Below are positions 50,750 through 64,000 of a stretch of 64,000 nt of DNA, piece by piece. The notes under the pieces are model-generated. The model did not search any database. It saw only the letters and a list, made by a program, of their open reading frames with translations, and was not told the DNA's origin. The DNA is taken from the NCBI GenBank assembly GCA_964007475.1, contig OZ023273.1, forward strand, positions 122,001,812 to 122,065,811, read 5' to 3'. This DNA comes from Hybos culiciformis. Its lineage: Eukaryota; Arthropoda; Insecta; Diptera; Hybotidae. How positions within the stretch are numbered: position 1 is the stretch's first letter; each line of letters starts with the position of its first letter. A program made the position numbers and the translations under genes.

Positions 50750-53700
50750 GTATAAAAAAATCAGTCTTATATTCGAATATTTGTTGACTTTTTTCGATTC
50801 TAAATATTAGTGACAGTTGAGTAAGTTAATATTATAATCATAAATTGCGAAGTTTCTTTTAAAGTAATATAAGTCAAAGAAAAAATTAGTTAAGGATTAT
50901 TTTAGTGAGATATCTGACTAAAATGACCATTAATCCATTTTTTTAAAGTGTGTATACTACTATAAAAAAAAGTTTCAGGAATGTGTAAAATTGAAAAAAA
51001 AAAGAAAAATATTTTATACATATATAAGTTAGAATTGCAATAATAAAAAAATTTTAATCAAAATAATTTTATACTTCAAATGAGAACTTTATTATTTCGG
51101 ATTTTCCATTTTATTATCCTTATCAAATTTCAATGGAAAAATATTGAAATAATAAGTGAAATGAAAAGTCAAAATCATTGGTTTCCTATACATTTTTTTA
51201 ATACAAACATATTTGAATTTTTAATTTTTTTTTTTTTTTCAAATTTTTTGCCTCATAAAAATTGAATCGAAAAACATAATATTTTTAGCCAATTTATTAA
51301 AAGAAATAAGATTAAATAAAAAAAAAAATGAGAAAAATACAAAAATAAAATAGAAAAAGATAAGATAAATAAATGTTGGTGGTTATTGAGTTCAAAATTG
51401 ATATAAACACCAAAAATGTAGGTTCTCATAATGTCATTAAGTTCATTCATATATAGTTGGTCAAATGATAAATTTTAATAAATTTTTTTGTAATAAAACT
51501 ATATAAATTTATCTGTCACCCAGCCATCCTTCTTTATATAATATCTGACACAGATTTCAATATTATAGTTGCATCAAAACATAAAAGAAACTGACAGTTA
51601 TTTTAAATGTAATATGTCCCATATCTGAGTTTGTACATAGTTTTAAAAGAACAGATTCCAGAAATTGCTATACTTCCCATTTGGACTTTATTTCAGAGTA
51701 ATTCTTAATTTTGTTGAAATATTTTCAAAAAGAAGTAAAACAATTTAAAAAAAAAAAACCTATTCCTTTTTTTTTTTTATTTATTTTTCAAAATATTTAT
51801 TTTTTCGTTTCATTGAATTCCTTTATTCGGTATTTTCCCTTCATTCACGGCATATCATACAAAAAAATAAAGTTAAGTTGAAATCCTGATGGAAGTATTG
51901 ATATCAAATAAAAAAATAAAAGAGCATCCCCCTAGAGGGATTTAAAAATATTATTGAGATTTCCTTTCTATTTTTTTTTTTTTACGAAGATTAGTTTGGG
52001 GTGGCTTAGATGATAATATGGTGACGGGTATTAACGATAAATTTCCCAATGAATTCAGATAAAGAAAATTTATTGAAAGAGAAATATTGTAAAAAATATT
52101 AATTTATGTATTCTGCAGAAAAAAAAAACATAATATTCACATGAAATACAAATATGCTTTGATTTTGATTTTTTTTAAATATTCGATAATTTCAAGCATT
52201 TAATAATTTTTTTTTTATTACTTATGTAGGTATTCAAGCATTGGGGGAGCAAATTATGGCACTGACTATTGCGAAAATTACTGAAGCATTTAAAATTAGA
52301 ATTTTTGTTGTTATTTTATATTTTAATTTGTTATTTTTTTAAGTTTTATTTCATAAATTGTACATTCAAAATATGTTAACATTTTTAAGCAAAACTATAA
52401 CGAAACGATTTGGAATAGGTTTGGTATTATTATAGAAATAAGGCACTTCAAAATTATTTTTGGCCTAAACATTTCATTACATTCATTCAATGTATTAAGC
52501 TATTGGACAAATAAAAATTATTTCTCGAAATTTACTATAACGTCTTATTCTGATATTATAAAACAGGTTTCCCAATTCTAATACAACGGCAACAATGGTA
52601 AATTAATGAGTAACTAATATAAGTTTTCAATAAGATTTAAATTTAAACTTCGAATCGTTTAATAAATTATTAATATTGAAAAGATATTGGTTTAATAATC
52701 TTATTGAGCAAATTGCTATTAATTTGGAGTTACACGACGAACGTTATATTAATTAATTCAATTAAACTAAAAAATATAAATTGTGTATATACACTAAGCA
52801 TAAATAAATTAAAAAATTTGTGTTTCTGTTTCTACATGACTATATACATGACTGTACAATATACAGGAATAAGTAATGGAATTAAAGTTATCTTAAACCG
52901 TCATGTTTAGCTTTTAATTCAACCTGTACAAAATTATTCATTCAACCCAATAGATCTTTTTGAAAAATTTATCGCAGATTTGTTAAACTAATTTAATGAT
53001 AATCAAAATTTTATTTTTAACACTTTATAACTAAAAACTTCGATTAATTAAAAAATATTTGATCACAGGAAGTAAAAACTCAAATGTCAGTTTTTTTTTT
53101 CAAGTTTACATACCTACTTACTATAACCCAATAAGAGACTTTATAAACTTAATATTTGCTTCTTTTCATGTACAAAATTTTTTTCTGTTAACAAGAATTG
53201 TAATTTGCATATTACATACAATTTTCCTTCATAAAAAAAATAAAATCATAACACAAGAAAAAACGAATCAAAATAAAATGAAAATTATCTGCTACTCACA
53301 TTTCTATTTATATTTCCTTTACAGAATTCAATTTCATAAAACAATTGTAAATATTTACACTTCAGCACGCGTTTACTCAAAATCAGCATTTTATATGTAT
53401 GATTGCAAATTTACATTAATATTTTTTTTTGTTGTTGTTATTTTTGCATTTGAAAACTCTTCGAGGCATTTCCTTATGACCCTTCGAGCACATTTTATGT
53501 TCATATGAAATACCAATTTCAAATTAAAGTGTATAATTTTTAACCCTTTTTTTTAACTTAATATAATTTCCATTTTAACCTTTAAGTGAGTAAATAAAAC
53601 ACTTTAAACAAACTGCAGTGATTGTTCTTTGAATCTAAAAATTTTGCACATATTCTCTAGAATTTTAACATTGATTTAATATATAATATTTCTTTCCTAT

Positions 53701-56700
53701 GTAGGCATACTAAAAATGAATTTATAATAAATATGAGTTGTATAATTTTTGGTGTTACTTGCTTGAAAATTAATTAAATGTTTAATTTTTACGTCCATAA
53801 TCAAAGTTTTTCGCGTTAGGCAAAGAATTTAGCCCATTAGATTGTTTGAAATATCAAATACTTAAATGTCAAAAAAAATTTAACCCTTTTAGCTTAAAGC
53901 TTCTAAAAAGTTAGAATTTCCGTTATGTACGGATTGTGTTTTTCTTTATTATTGAATTATTATTCTATGTAGATATATGAAGATATAGTTGAATAAATGA
54001 AGTTGGTGCGTTTTTTAAAAAAAAGCCCTCGATGATTCGAATTAATTCAGCAAACATGCCATCGTTTTAACAAAATATATTAATTACTGTTTTGCGAAAA
54101 ACGTTTTTATTACAAGTTGATAATCAACTTCAATATATGTAAATATTTTTTAATTTCATTTATGAAAAGTTAATTTACTATTTCGTTAAATTTTATAAAT
54201 AGGTTTATTTTGTTTTAATTTAAAATGCATTTTGAATGCAATATTATTGTTTTTCCAATTGAGAAAATCTAAATATTTTCTTCCATCATTATATAAAATT
54301 GAAAATATTAACATTGTCCATTGGAGTCAAGTGCTCTGTTTTACACGTAACAAAAAAGGGGTTTCATTTAGAATTCCATTATGATTATAACTATATGTAA
54401 GTGTTTATCCAATTGTTTTAAAAATTTGCCAAAAGATTTAAATTTTTAGAATATAATAATTCAATTTAACAATATTATAAATGAAATGAAGATTTAATTA
54501 AAAGATAATTGAATCCTTAGAATTGCGGTTTCGTGGTTTCAAACAGATATCTATGTTTGGACTGATACAATTGAATTAATTGAATTTGAAATAAATTGTA
54601 GGAAAATACGTTTTACATTATTATACATATATTTTTTTAAATTATGCATTTTTATTGAATCAGGTATTCCTATTAAAAAAAATTTACTACAAATTTGCGA
54701 AAAATTTCAATTTCAGTGAAACAAAAATCCATGAACGACACTTTAATTATAATTTTTTATTAATCATTTATCAGTGCAACATTATGATTCATTTTTATAT
54801 CCCAAGTGCAGTAACGATTTTAGTATGTATTTTCAAAGAATATTTTTTAAATTTCTACCCTAATCATGAAATTTTTTCTATATATTAAACTAATAATTTA
54901 ATTTTTTATGAAATTTGAGACAATTTTTTATGCTTTTTCAGTATTCTATTATTATTTTTTTGTTTCATTTTAGAAAATTTATTATTTAAAGCATTAATAT
55001 TTTACTTGTTCTATTCTATTTCTTCAAGGAAATAATTGTCAATTTTATACAATTTAATTTATTAAAAAGCATAAAAGTACACCAATTGTCATTTTTATTT
55101 CTGGTGAAAAATTCATTCATTTCATATTCTCACATAATAAACATAATTCCTTATTTCAAGTCCTTTTTTTCCTAACAACAAAAAAGAAAATTGTATAAAA
55201 TTAAAATTCATGCATTAAACAATATTATAGCAAATCCAACGTATATACTTAATAGTTCGCTAAAAAAAAAAAATTAAGAAATTTATCTATATTTACTGCT
55301 CGATTTAAATCTTTAAGTAAACCTCGTCGTCTGAGACTTTTCTGTTTAATTTTTTGATTTTAATCTGTTATTTGGACATTAGTGCAAGTTTTTCATATAT
55401 ATATATAGTTAACATAATTCTACTAGACTTTCTTACAAAGAACTTTTTAACTGGCATTGTGTGACGATAAGAGATCTTAAGTTTAAATCAATGAAAAATT
55501 TAACTAGTTAATTCAGTTATTGGTAAAAACAACTTTATGCTAATTTTAACTTCAGATCAAAACATTTAAATCAGCGAAGGTCGTATTTATCCGGGTTCCA
55601 AACTGTTGTCATAATTTAGCAGTTAGCTTAAAACCTCTTCTGTTTTGCTTTTAAGATCGATTATAAAAGATTACTCTAAAAAAAAATTCTTAAAAACCTT
55701 AACATAAAAAGGTTGTCATCATCATTTTTGTAATAATCATCGAAATAAATTATTCATAAATTGAAATTATTATTATTATATGTTTCGTTTGAGTACTTTT
55801 CCTCAAAACAGAATGTTAAATTTTTTTGTTTTATAAATTATATAAATTTTATATGAAAATGCAGAAAATGAGAGCGCAGGTAAAATATAATATAAAATAA
55901 ATTTTTTTTTTCAGCATTTTCGCGAATTCAGGAAAATTATAATCATTGTTGTAAAGATTTTTTTTTTTTCTTGGTATACTTAGTTAGTGTGTTTTTCGTC
56001 TTTATATTATTTTATGTTTTAAATCATATATGTAAATGTATTTTTTTTTATATATACCTACATTAAGTTATATTAACATAGAAATATCTATATACTATAA
56101 AAATTTTCCACTTAAAAATAAAAAATTCTTCCTTAGTGGAATTATAAATATTGTAGAAATCACTTTTGTGTAACAAGATTTTTTTTCTCTTCTGAACTTT
56201 AATTTTCTAGTTCAAACAAAAAATGGAAAATTTTCACATATTTTTCTTCTTTTTTTTTGAATTAAAAATGAAAAACAAGAATACTTGAATTTTTTAATAA
56301 AAGAATTTTATTACCATGAATATTCAATAAGGGAAAAATTATAAAAAAGTAAATAACTTTTTTTCTAATATTTAGTTTAGTTTTCCCAAACTGTTAGGCC
56401 TGGATAAATTAGGAATTCGAGATTTCTTAAAAAATTGAAAACAATATCTAATGAATAAGTTGATTATATTAACCGGATACAGGATTAAAAACAACATGTT
56501 TTTTATTAAAATTTTTGAAAACAATTCGAGCATATATTTAGTTAATAGAATCTAAGTATAGATACCTGGACAATTCTTGTTCGCAAATATATAGCATTCG
56601 TTACCAAAAATAATAGTTAAAAAATTTAATTAAAATATTTTGTATTTCCATTACTTTTTCAGTGAAGGCTAAATACTTATTTTATAACCGTAGAAAATTA

Positions 56701-59361
56701 TAACTAAATATTGTTTTCTATATCTATCTGAAAAATTCAAATACATATTCTTTTTATTTTTAAATTTTTTAAGCCCATTATGCATAATATATTTATATGT
56801 ATAAATTGTAAAATCAACGTCCTTTTAAGCATAAAATTTTCTATTTTTCAAATTAATGGCTATTTAATAAGACTTCAATTATAATTTCTGAAACTATCAA
56901 TTTTCTCTCCAATAGAAAACAAAATAGATGCAAAAACAAAAAAGTTTATTATATACTTTTAATGAAAAATTTTCTATGTGGAAAAAGTAAAATTAATCGA
57001 AGATACGTGAGGAAACATAATTGAATCTTTTCTTTAACTAATTGGGGATGTTTTTATTTCTTTAAGAAATAAAATAAAATATTTTTGGTTTTAATTTATA
57101 ACAAATGACATTAATATCGATACTTTTGATATATATATTTTTAATTATTTAGTTTTCAACAATATTCCATTACTAACAATCACGGTATTATCATATCATC
57201 CCATTAATAAATTTGACCATCTGTCTTATATATTTATATCTTAACTTAACTTAAATGTTAATAAAAATATTACTTGTAGTAAGTTAAAAAAATTCAGAGA
57301 CATTTATTTCATACCTTTTCATATTATCAAGGATATAAAAATTGATTACCGCATAAAATAATATTGGTATCAGAATTCTAACTTTGAAACCTAGTCCGTT
57401 AAATTTAAGATTATATTTATACAACAATGCCATTTTTAGTTGAACACCTAGAGTTTCTTTTTCTTCCAACATTATCTTCAAATAAACTAACATATATACA
57501 TAATATACAATTAGAGAAATTTTAAAATCTCAAGCATAAAATCCTTTGAATGAAAATAACATTGATAAATTCTAAAAACTTTTGCATTTATATGGTTAAA
57601 TAGTTTTTGCTGAATCTTTTAAAAACTTTATCCTTTTTTTTTTGTATTCATAATAATCCCGAACCCATGAAATTATTGACTGGCAAATTTTCAAGAAAAT
57701 AAACTATATTTAAAAATTATTTTTTAATCGAATCTGAAAAGGAGTCTAAATAAATTTTCTTAAACTATCCTTTCTTTAAATGGATATGTGTACCAATTTA
57801 TAAAAGTATATATATATTATATAAATGTATATTCATATATTTATTATTCCCAAAGGATTTTCAGAAAAAGGATAATAATCTTAAATCAAAATTATTATTT
57901 TTCTAGAAATATAATAGTTTTAGTTAAGTATTAAATTAAAAATTTTATTAAGAAAAACTACAAATAAAATTAAAGGTAAACAAATTTATGAAAAAGTGTC
58001 CTTTTTGATTAAATACTTATACGTATATACAATATACATACATATTATGTAAATATATATATATATATACATATTTAAGATATATGTATATTCGGATTAG
58101 TTTTATACAAAATAATATCAAAAATAAATTCTTTGAGAAAAATAGAAAGATTTTAACGACTTGTGAGAGAATCAACATTTGAAAAGAAGCTTTTTTTTAA
58201 TGCGATAATTTCGCGTTTTTTTTTATTTTATTAATCTCTAATTTTCAAGCAACAAAATTTTTGTTGTTAAGTTCATAGAATCTACATTCTAGGTAGATAA
58301 TGATTTATTTGCTTGAACTTTAGAAGTCGCCCAAATATATAACAATTAATAAATGAAATCATTATCATAATACAAAATTCAATTAATATTCATCCAGTCA
58401 AAATAATATCTCGCCGCACTTGCTATCTTAAATCAATTACCAGACTTAAAAATTTTGAAAAATAAATTTCAATTCAAAATGTGTGCAATAATTTTTAATA
58501 GTGCTCGCTCTTATTTCAATAGAAGTTATAATTTGTCTAACAGGCGGACACAACTAACAAAAATACAGAATAGGCAAAATGTTTATAATGCAGAAATTTC
58601 AAAATGTAAAAAGAAATTTAAAAACAAAATTATTCAACAAATAATATTTTTTATAAAAAAATAATTATTAAAACAATAAAATAACGACTGTATATTTTAA
58701 ATATACTATTTTGATATTTTAGTTTATTTAGTTCATTTAAGAACCCTTATGTTTCGAATAAAACAAATAATTTTTGTGCTTGCTATATTTATTTTATTTC
58801 TGTTTATCGATATTTCCACCTGATTTTAGTACATTTCAAGACTTTATAGCATAGTCATGATTTTAAAAAATAAAGAACATTAAACTTTAAAAATATAAAA
58901 TAAATAAATAATAAACTTCAAAAAACATTTTAAAAAAACCTTAATGACTCTAAGAGATATTGATACATGTACAAGATACGAGTATCAACTATTCAGAAAT
59001 AAAATAAATATATATATAAGTATATAAATAAACCTTATTCCTAATAATGACTATAATAATTGTATAATATAACAATTATAAATCATTGGCGGATTATGTA
59101 TATGAAGATGAAGAAAATGAAGGAAATGTTTTAATAATATATTTTACCAAAAAAAATAAACATAATATATTTCTCCAAAAAAATAAATATTTTACTTGAA
59201 GTAGAAATCTCACGAGAGAACTTCCAAATTCAAATTATGTCGAAATCAGCAATCAAACAAAAATATTATAAAATTATAAAATCAAACATGATATTTAATT
59301 TTCTCATAAGAGTGAAATTTTTACCAAACATAAGGAATCCATCGTTAGTTAGTATTATGCA
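50750..59361. other. Intergenic AT-rich DNA between transposon complex and P450
   Basis: No feature could be supported. The longest open frame of the window (149 codons, 53059-53508) lies here. It is rich in Phe, Ile, Tyr and Lys and matches no known protein pattern, so it is treated as chance. Confidence 0.5.
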
Positions 59362-59367
59362 TTTATT
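59362..59367 (-). promoter_or_regulatory. Candidate P450 polyadenylation signal
   Basis: AATAAA on the minus strand, about 90 bases after the P450 stop codon. It is plausible by position only, given the base composition. Confidence 0.25.
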
Positions 59368-59457
59368 TAATTATAATTGCATTTTAACAGACCAATGGAA
59401 AACTTCATTAGCATTAAGCTAAATCATAGTAATTAAAATTTGTTTTTCTTATTTATA

Positions 59458-62400
59458 TTATCTTGTCCTCAATCGAACAAAAATTCCATTATCGGCTTTC
59501 AACGTTAAAACTGTTGCTAATATTGGTTCATACTGGTTGTTTGGAATAAGTTTTTCATAATTATCTTTCCGTATTAAATTATCTGTTGGAGGTAATATCT
59601 CATAATGCCGAACAATATTAGAAATCAAAGATTTCATTTCAAGAATTGCGTATTTTTGTCCTGAATCGAAAATTTTAATTTGTTTTTATTAATTCGAAAT
59701 TTTAAAAAAATGTTTACCAATGCAGTTCCTTGGTCCAGCGCTAAAAGGCATATATTCAAATGGATTTTTCCCCTCTGTATTTTCGGAACTAAAACGTTCC
59801 GGATCAAACTTTAATGGGTCTTTAAAATATTTTTCATTATAACCCATTGGAAATATGAATGGAACAATTGTTGTATTTGGAGGTATAATTTTTCCGGCTA
59901 AAAGTAAAAATAACAATTAAATGAATGTGTTATTTGATCATTAATTACATTCACCTAAATCGAACGGTTTATCTCCAGTGAATCTTCCAATAAATGGAAC
60001 ACTCGGATATAATCTTTGACACTCTTTAATAACAAGGTCAAGATATTTCATTTCTTGCATGTTCTGATATGTGGGGATCACTGTTTTAATTTCGTCTCCA
60101 AATAGTGTTTTTTGTTCATCATAAACTTTTCTCTGTATATTTGGATGTCTTGATAATAAAAAGCAAATAAAAGAACCTCCGGATGCAATTGTGTCATGCC
60201 CCTAAAAAAAATTCATTATATTACACGTAAGTGCCTCTATATATTAACCACAATAATATAATTTTTGTTTTAATTAATAAAATATTTGAGTATATGTTAG
60301 TCAATAAACAAAATACCAAAAAAAGTAAATACTGTACATTATTTGAGACAGATATATAAATTAATTAATAATAATTAATTATTAATAATTAATAAATTAA
60401 TTAATATAAAGAAATAAAATCGAGACTGTTCCCCCAGGCACTCACTGCAAACATAAATGTCGCAACTTCTTCGTATATTTCATCGTTGGTTAATGATCTA
60501 CCGTCTTTTTTAGCGGTCAATAAAGTATCTAAAAAAACTTGTTTCTTTAGACTGAATTCATCTTTCTGCACATTTTCATCTTGCTTTTTACTCTGCAGAC
60601 TATCTTTTCGGTTTTCGATTACCTAAAATAAAGTAAATAATATCTACACTAAATATTAAAGATTATGAAATTAAGTTGCATACATTGACAATAAAAGTTT
60701 TGTAAATTTTTAACGCATTTTGTTGTCTTTTATAATCGTCAGTAAACTTATATGAAAAATTATTCCTCTTAATTAAATTGAATATTCTTCTTTGAATTGT
60801 AAAGCACATTCTATGAAAAGAAAAAAACACTTACTTAAGAAACTTTTGTAACATAAATACATGATGTACATTTAACTTCACAATAATAATACTAAAAATG
60901 TAATTTTTTTTTTGGTTGTTTGGGTTTAACTAAGATTTTTCTCTTTCGCAAAACAATATTAATATTAATTTAAAAAACTTACTCTTGTGTAGCTAACACT
61001 ATTTCAGCTTCGTTGTTATTCAAAGCATTTATTTCACTTCCCATCGCAGTTTCTAGACATGTATTGATAATTTTATATTTGATTTAATTTAGAAAGAGTT
61101 ATATTTATTAATAATTCTAATTACCACATATAATATCCAAGGTACAATAATGAAATAAATGTTGAATGTCGAAAATTTCTTCAGATTTTGCTTTTGTTTT
61201 TAAAAACGTAATAAAATTTTTCGAGTTTTTATTCATTACTTCCAAAAAATCGACAAGTATGTTGAAATGAAATGCTGGTGCTATAATTTTTCTATGTTTG
61301 AACCATTTCGGGCCGATACTTAAAGCTAAACCGTCACCCAGCCACGGACGCAAAAACTTGTACATCTCTCCTTTTAAAGGAAGATCATTCGATGTTAATG
61401 CACACTAATTGTAAAAGTAATAAATATGACATTAATGAAGACCTTAAATCATTTGAAGTAAGGATAGGACTATAATATAAAATTTTAAAAATAGTACAAC
61501 TGAAAAAATTAAAACCCTGTATTAAACTAAAATTTTAGGATAGAAACTTAACTTCTATCAATTAAAGGAATCAAATTTCACAAAATATGCCTAGACCTAT
61601 GAAACAATTATGGTTTGGATATAGGTTTTACTTATTAAAATTAATTTCTCAGGCTTTTATTTCGAATAAAGTCTTTGGACAATTTGCACAACTTGTTTAT
61701 GGTAGTTTTTTATTTAAATAGCCGACAGAAGATTTACTGTGTACAAACAATTACAAAAAAACAAACATAAAATTCTAGATTTATACACATTCAACAGTTA
61801 AGTGTTAAATAAACTATTATTACTTTGAAATTAAAGCTTAAAGTATATTCTAACGAAAAGTTTTGATTTAAATTTAAAAGCAGTATCCATACAAAAAATT
61901 ACACGTATATTTTAAAGCAAAAAAACTTACCTCCAAATCTTTTGGATTTGAAATCATTACGAATGACTGATTTCCTACATAAAACTTGAAGATGTCGCAA
62001 TTGTACTTCTTCCACCATGTTCTTAATGTCTGTAGGTACTCTGAAGTAAAATTTAATTATCAATTTTCGCGAAACAATATAAAAGATCATTATATACATC
62101 CTGGACAAATTTGGAAAAAGAAGTTTCACAAATTTGGAAAAAGAAGTTTCACATTCACACCTACCAAATAATGCGTAGTGCCAGTACATTTACGTATAAG
62201 CTATTTTACACCTAGCTTACTGCTTATTTCGGAAAAAAAAAATATCTTTGGAATGTAAAATACTAAAATGTTATATTTCCCTTATTTTAGTTTAAAAAAA
62301 ATTATTAAAAACTAACCAACTGGTGTATATCCAATTTGCAATGCCGAGCCAAGAAATGGAATCCCTTGAGGTCCTGGTATATTTTCAAGGTACTTCCATT

Positions 62401-62509
62401 CTTTATGATATTTATTGTAATAATAAAGTGAGTAAATTAGTATCACAAGTCCAATTAACACTACAAACATATTAAAAAAATTTGTTTTCTTTCTGTTTCT
62501 ATGTTTCAA
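59458..62509 (-). CDS. CYP4-like cytochrome P450, nine exons, complete
   Basis: Exons in coding order are 62317-62509, 61931-62040, 61125-61404, 60983-61052, 60684-60810, 60446-60622, 59955-60201, 59718-59897 and 59458-59660. All introns are GT-AG and the phases agree, giving 528 residues. Visible landmarks are an N-terminal membrane anchor (about 14-31), the proline hinge IPGP (44-47), helix-C WxxxR (W135-R139), an I-helix segment ending FMFAGHDT (316-323), ExxR (E379-R382), PERF (434-437) and the heme loop [10 protein letters not shown] with thiolate Cys460. Family knowledge: these are endoplasmic-reticulum heme monooxygenases that use NADPH-P450 reductase; insect CYP4 members oxidise fatty acids, hydrocarbons or foreign chemicals, and the substrate here is unknown. 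Length and motifs suggest a functional enzyme. Oddly, the I-helix has Ala314 and Ala319 where CYP4 enzymes normally show Asp and the heme-linking Glu. A near-identical copy lies upstream in tandem. CYP4 clan is firm; the subfamily is not assigned. Confidence 0.94.
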
Positions 62510-62534
62510 AAAATATTTAAAATAATCGATGCGC

Positions 62535-62569
62535 TAATGACAAGATCAAAACGAAAACTGAAATTTATA
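62535..62569 (-). promoter_or_regulatory. Candidate P450 core promoter (TATA box and initiator)
   Basis: On the minus strand a TATAAA (62569-62564) lies 31 bases before the A of an initiator-like TCATTA (A at 62538). That spacing is canonical and would give a 29-base 5' leader before the ATG at 62509. TATA-like strings are common here; the spacing plus the initiator is the support. An alternative initiator-like TTCAGTTT lies closer to the TATA box. Confidence 0.35.
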
Positions 62570-63678
62570 ACTCTTGTCTTGTCTGTTGTTATAAAAGGAA
62601 AAAAAAAATTAATTAAAATAATTTAAAAATTATATTTAGGACCCTCACAATGAAATGTTTTGCATATATTTAAGTGAACGTATTTTCAAATTATTGTTTA
62701 TTGTCAATCAAAACTAAAATTACGAAATTTTTTTGAACGAATCATGTCGTTTTTAAAACTTTTTTGTTGGTATAATTACAATAATTTATGATTTTGCTGA
62801 TGAACACAATAGATATGATCACTGGCAAAAAATATGTTTAGCAACATGTTTTGTGAGACAAAATATTTGCGACACAAATATCACATAATACTGTAACTGT
62901 GTCTGCGATTATGAATATAATATTAATGTTTTCAATATTTTAAGATTTTGGAATTGCGTCATTATTATTTTTCAGGTTATTTATAAATAAAATCAAAAAG
63001 TAATAATTTGATGTTTAATATAGTAAAGCATAAGAAAAAAAAATTATACATGAATTGCGCGTATAACTTCCTTAATCGGGTCAAATAAGATTTTTTGGAA
63101 TTAAATGATTATATACATAATATAAAAATTTTTGTCTCAACCAAACCTTAAAGTTTTTTCGAATAAAAAAATTCTACAAAATATCAAAATTTTTGTCTCT
63201 ACCATGCCCTTTAGAACTATTGATGTTATTTTGGTTTGTATAACAAGCAGTAAAAAACGTCTGCAATATTGATTTTAACTTATGTTTCAGAATAAAGTGG
63301 TTATCCTTAAGCTTGCAGACTTGTTAGTATTTTTTTTATAAAAAATAAACACTTACCCAACGAAAGAACTTCTCAAAACCATAATGTGTCGAAACCAAAA
63401 ATCCAATAAAAATTAATAAGTTAAACAAAATTCTTAATATTTTGTATCATGAAATTTTTACAAATATCAAAAACAAAGAATCAATTATTAAATCTAAAAT
63501 ATATTTAAATACATAATAATATATAATTAATAACAAATAAAACGTAAGAAATCAATTAAAAATTTAAATATCATTTCATTAAGTTAAAAAAAGCCTTCGA
63601 ATTAAAAACTATATTCCATAGTTTAATAATGTTTAGTACCTATAAATTAATAAATCAATGGTTATTATCTTATTCATA
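62570..63678. other. Spacer between tandem P450 copies
   Basis: About 1.1 kb separates the start of the complete P450 from the stop of the next copy. It holds a short direct repeat (AAAATTTTTGTCTC at about 63124 and 63186). The last bases before 63679 show similarity to the 3' flank of the complete gene, marking the edge of the duplicated unit. Confidence 0.55.
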
Positions 63679-64000
63679 TTATCTCGCCCTCAATCTAACA
63701 AAAATTCCATTATCGGATTTCAACGTTAAAACAGTTGCTAATATCGGTTCATACTGGTTGTTTGGAATAAGCTTTTCATAATTATCTTTCCGTATTAAAT
63801 TATCTGTTGGAGGTAATATCTCATAATGCCGAACAATATTAGAAATCAAAGATTTCATTTCAAGAATTGCATATTTTTGTCCTGAATCGAAAATTTTAAT
63901 TTGTTTTTAATTAATTCGAAATTTTAAAAAAATGTTTACCAATGCAGTTCCTTGTTCCAGCGCTAAAAGGCAAATATTCAAATGGATTTTTTCCCTCTGT
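63679..64000 (-). CDS. Tandem CYP4-like P450 copy, 3' part only (runs off the window)
   Basis: The last exon (63679-63881, 203 bases, the same length as in the neighbouring gene) and the 3' part of the penultimate exon (63940 to the edge) of a second P450 in the same orientation. The intron of 58 bases differs from its counterpart by about one base of length. The last exon differs from the complete gene by only two residues (Ser for Ala in LTLKxDNG; RAR for RTR at the end). In the heme loop this copy reads EYLPFSAGTRNCIG, so the proline before Arg is threonine and Met is Leu; the Cys is kept. The frame is open throughout the visible part, so it may be an intact recent duplicate. The rest lies beyond the window. 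Confidence 0.88.

Noticed and set aside
53059..53508. 149-codon open frame on the plus strand
   Set aside because: Composition is dominated by Phe, Ile, Tyr, Lys and Asn from AT-rich DNA. There is no motif or splice context and no recognisable family.
61899..62189. 96-codon minus frame and opposing plus frame across P450 exon 2
   Set aside because: The real exon 2 (61931-62040) is read in another frame, giving [15 protein letters not shown] typical of CYP4. These frames are shadows.

Overview
The window is eukaryotic, very A+T-rich DNA from an insect nuclear genome. It holds spliced genes with GT-AG introns, a Dachshund transcription-cofactor gene with the SKI/SNO/DAC domain, insect-type CYP4 cytochromes P450, and many degraded DNA transposons. 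The species cannot be fixed from sequence alone; the Dachshund and P450 proteins fit a fast-evolving, extremely AT-rich insect. Most long open frames in the window are AT-rich noise.

Layout. About 1-5.6 kb is noncoding upstream DNA with a 1.29-kb hAT transposon relic flanked by a perfect 8-bp target duplication. From 5,628 to 15,369 (+) lies a four-exon dachshund gene of 494 codons, with a 6.2-kb first intron that carries a hairpin MITE. From 15.4 to 59.4 kb no gene could be recognised. This 44-kb stretch holds a tRNA-like sequence, a Foldback-type element made of tandem near-palindromes (17.9-18.7 kb), a second MITE of the same type (23.9 kb), an element with perfect 40-bp inverted ends (25.6-25.9 kb), several smaller inverted-repeat blocks (27.9, 32.1, 32.8, 33.0 kb), and a nested transposon complex (49.5-50.75 kb). 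From 59,458 to 62,509 (-) lies a complete nine-exon CYP4-like P450 of 528 codons. The last exon and part of the penultimate exon of a near-identical tandem copy start at 63,679 and run off the right edge.

Most interesting material. Three elements (18.1, 25.7 and 49.85 kb) share a C-rich core but have different palindromic arms. One has a 9-10-bp target duplication, as in Foldback/Mutator-like elements. This looks like a modular family of non-autonomous elements that swaps terminal arrays. The P450 has alanine where CYP4 enzymes usually carry the glutamate that links covalently to heme, and the neighbouring copy has a proline-to-threonine change in its heme loop. The Dachshund protein is short and carries substitutions inside its normally near-invariant DD1 domain.

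Gene relationships. dachshund is a developmental regulator and the P450s are membrane-bound monooxygenases. Nothing in the sequence links their functions. The desert between them may contain dachshund enhancers, which is inference only.
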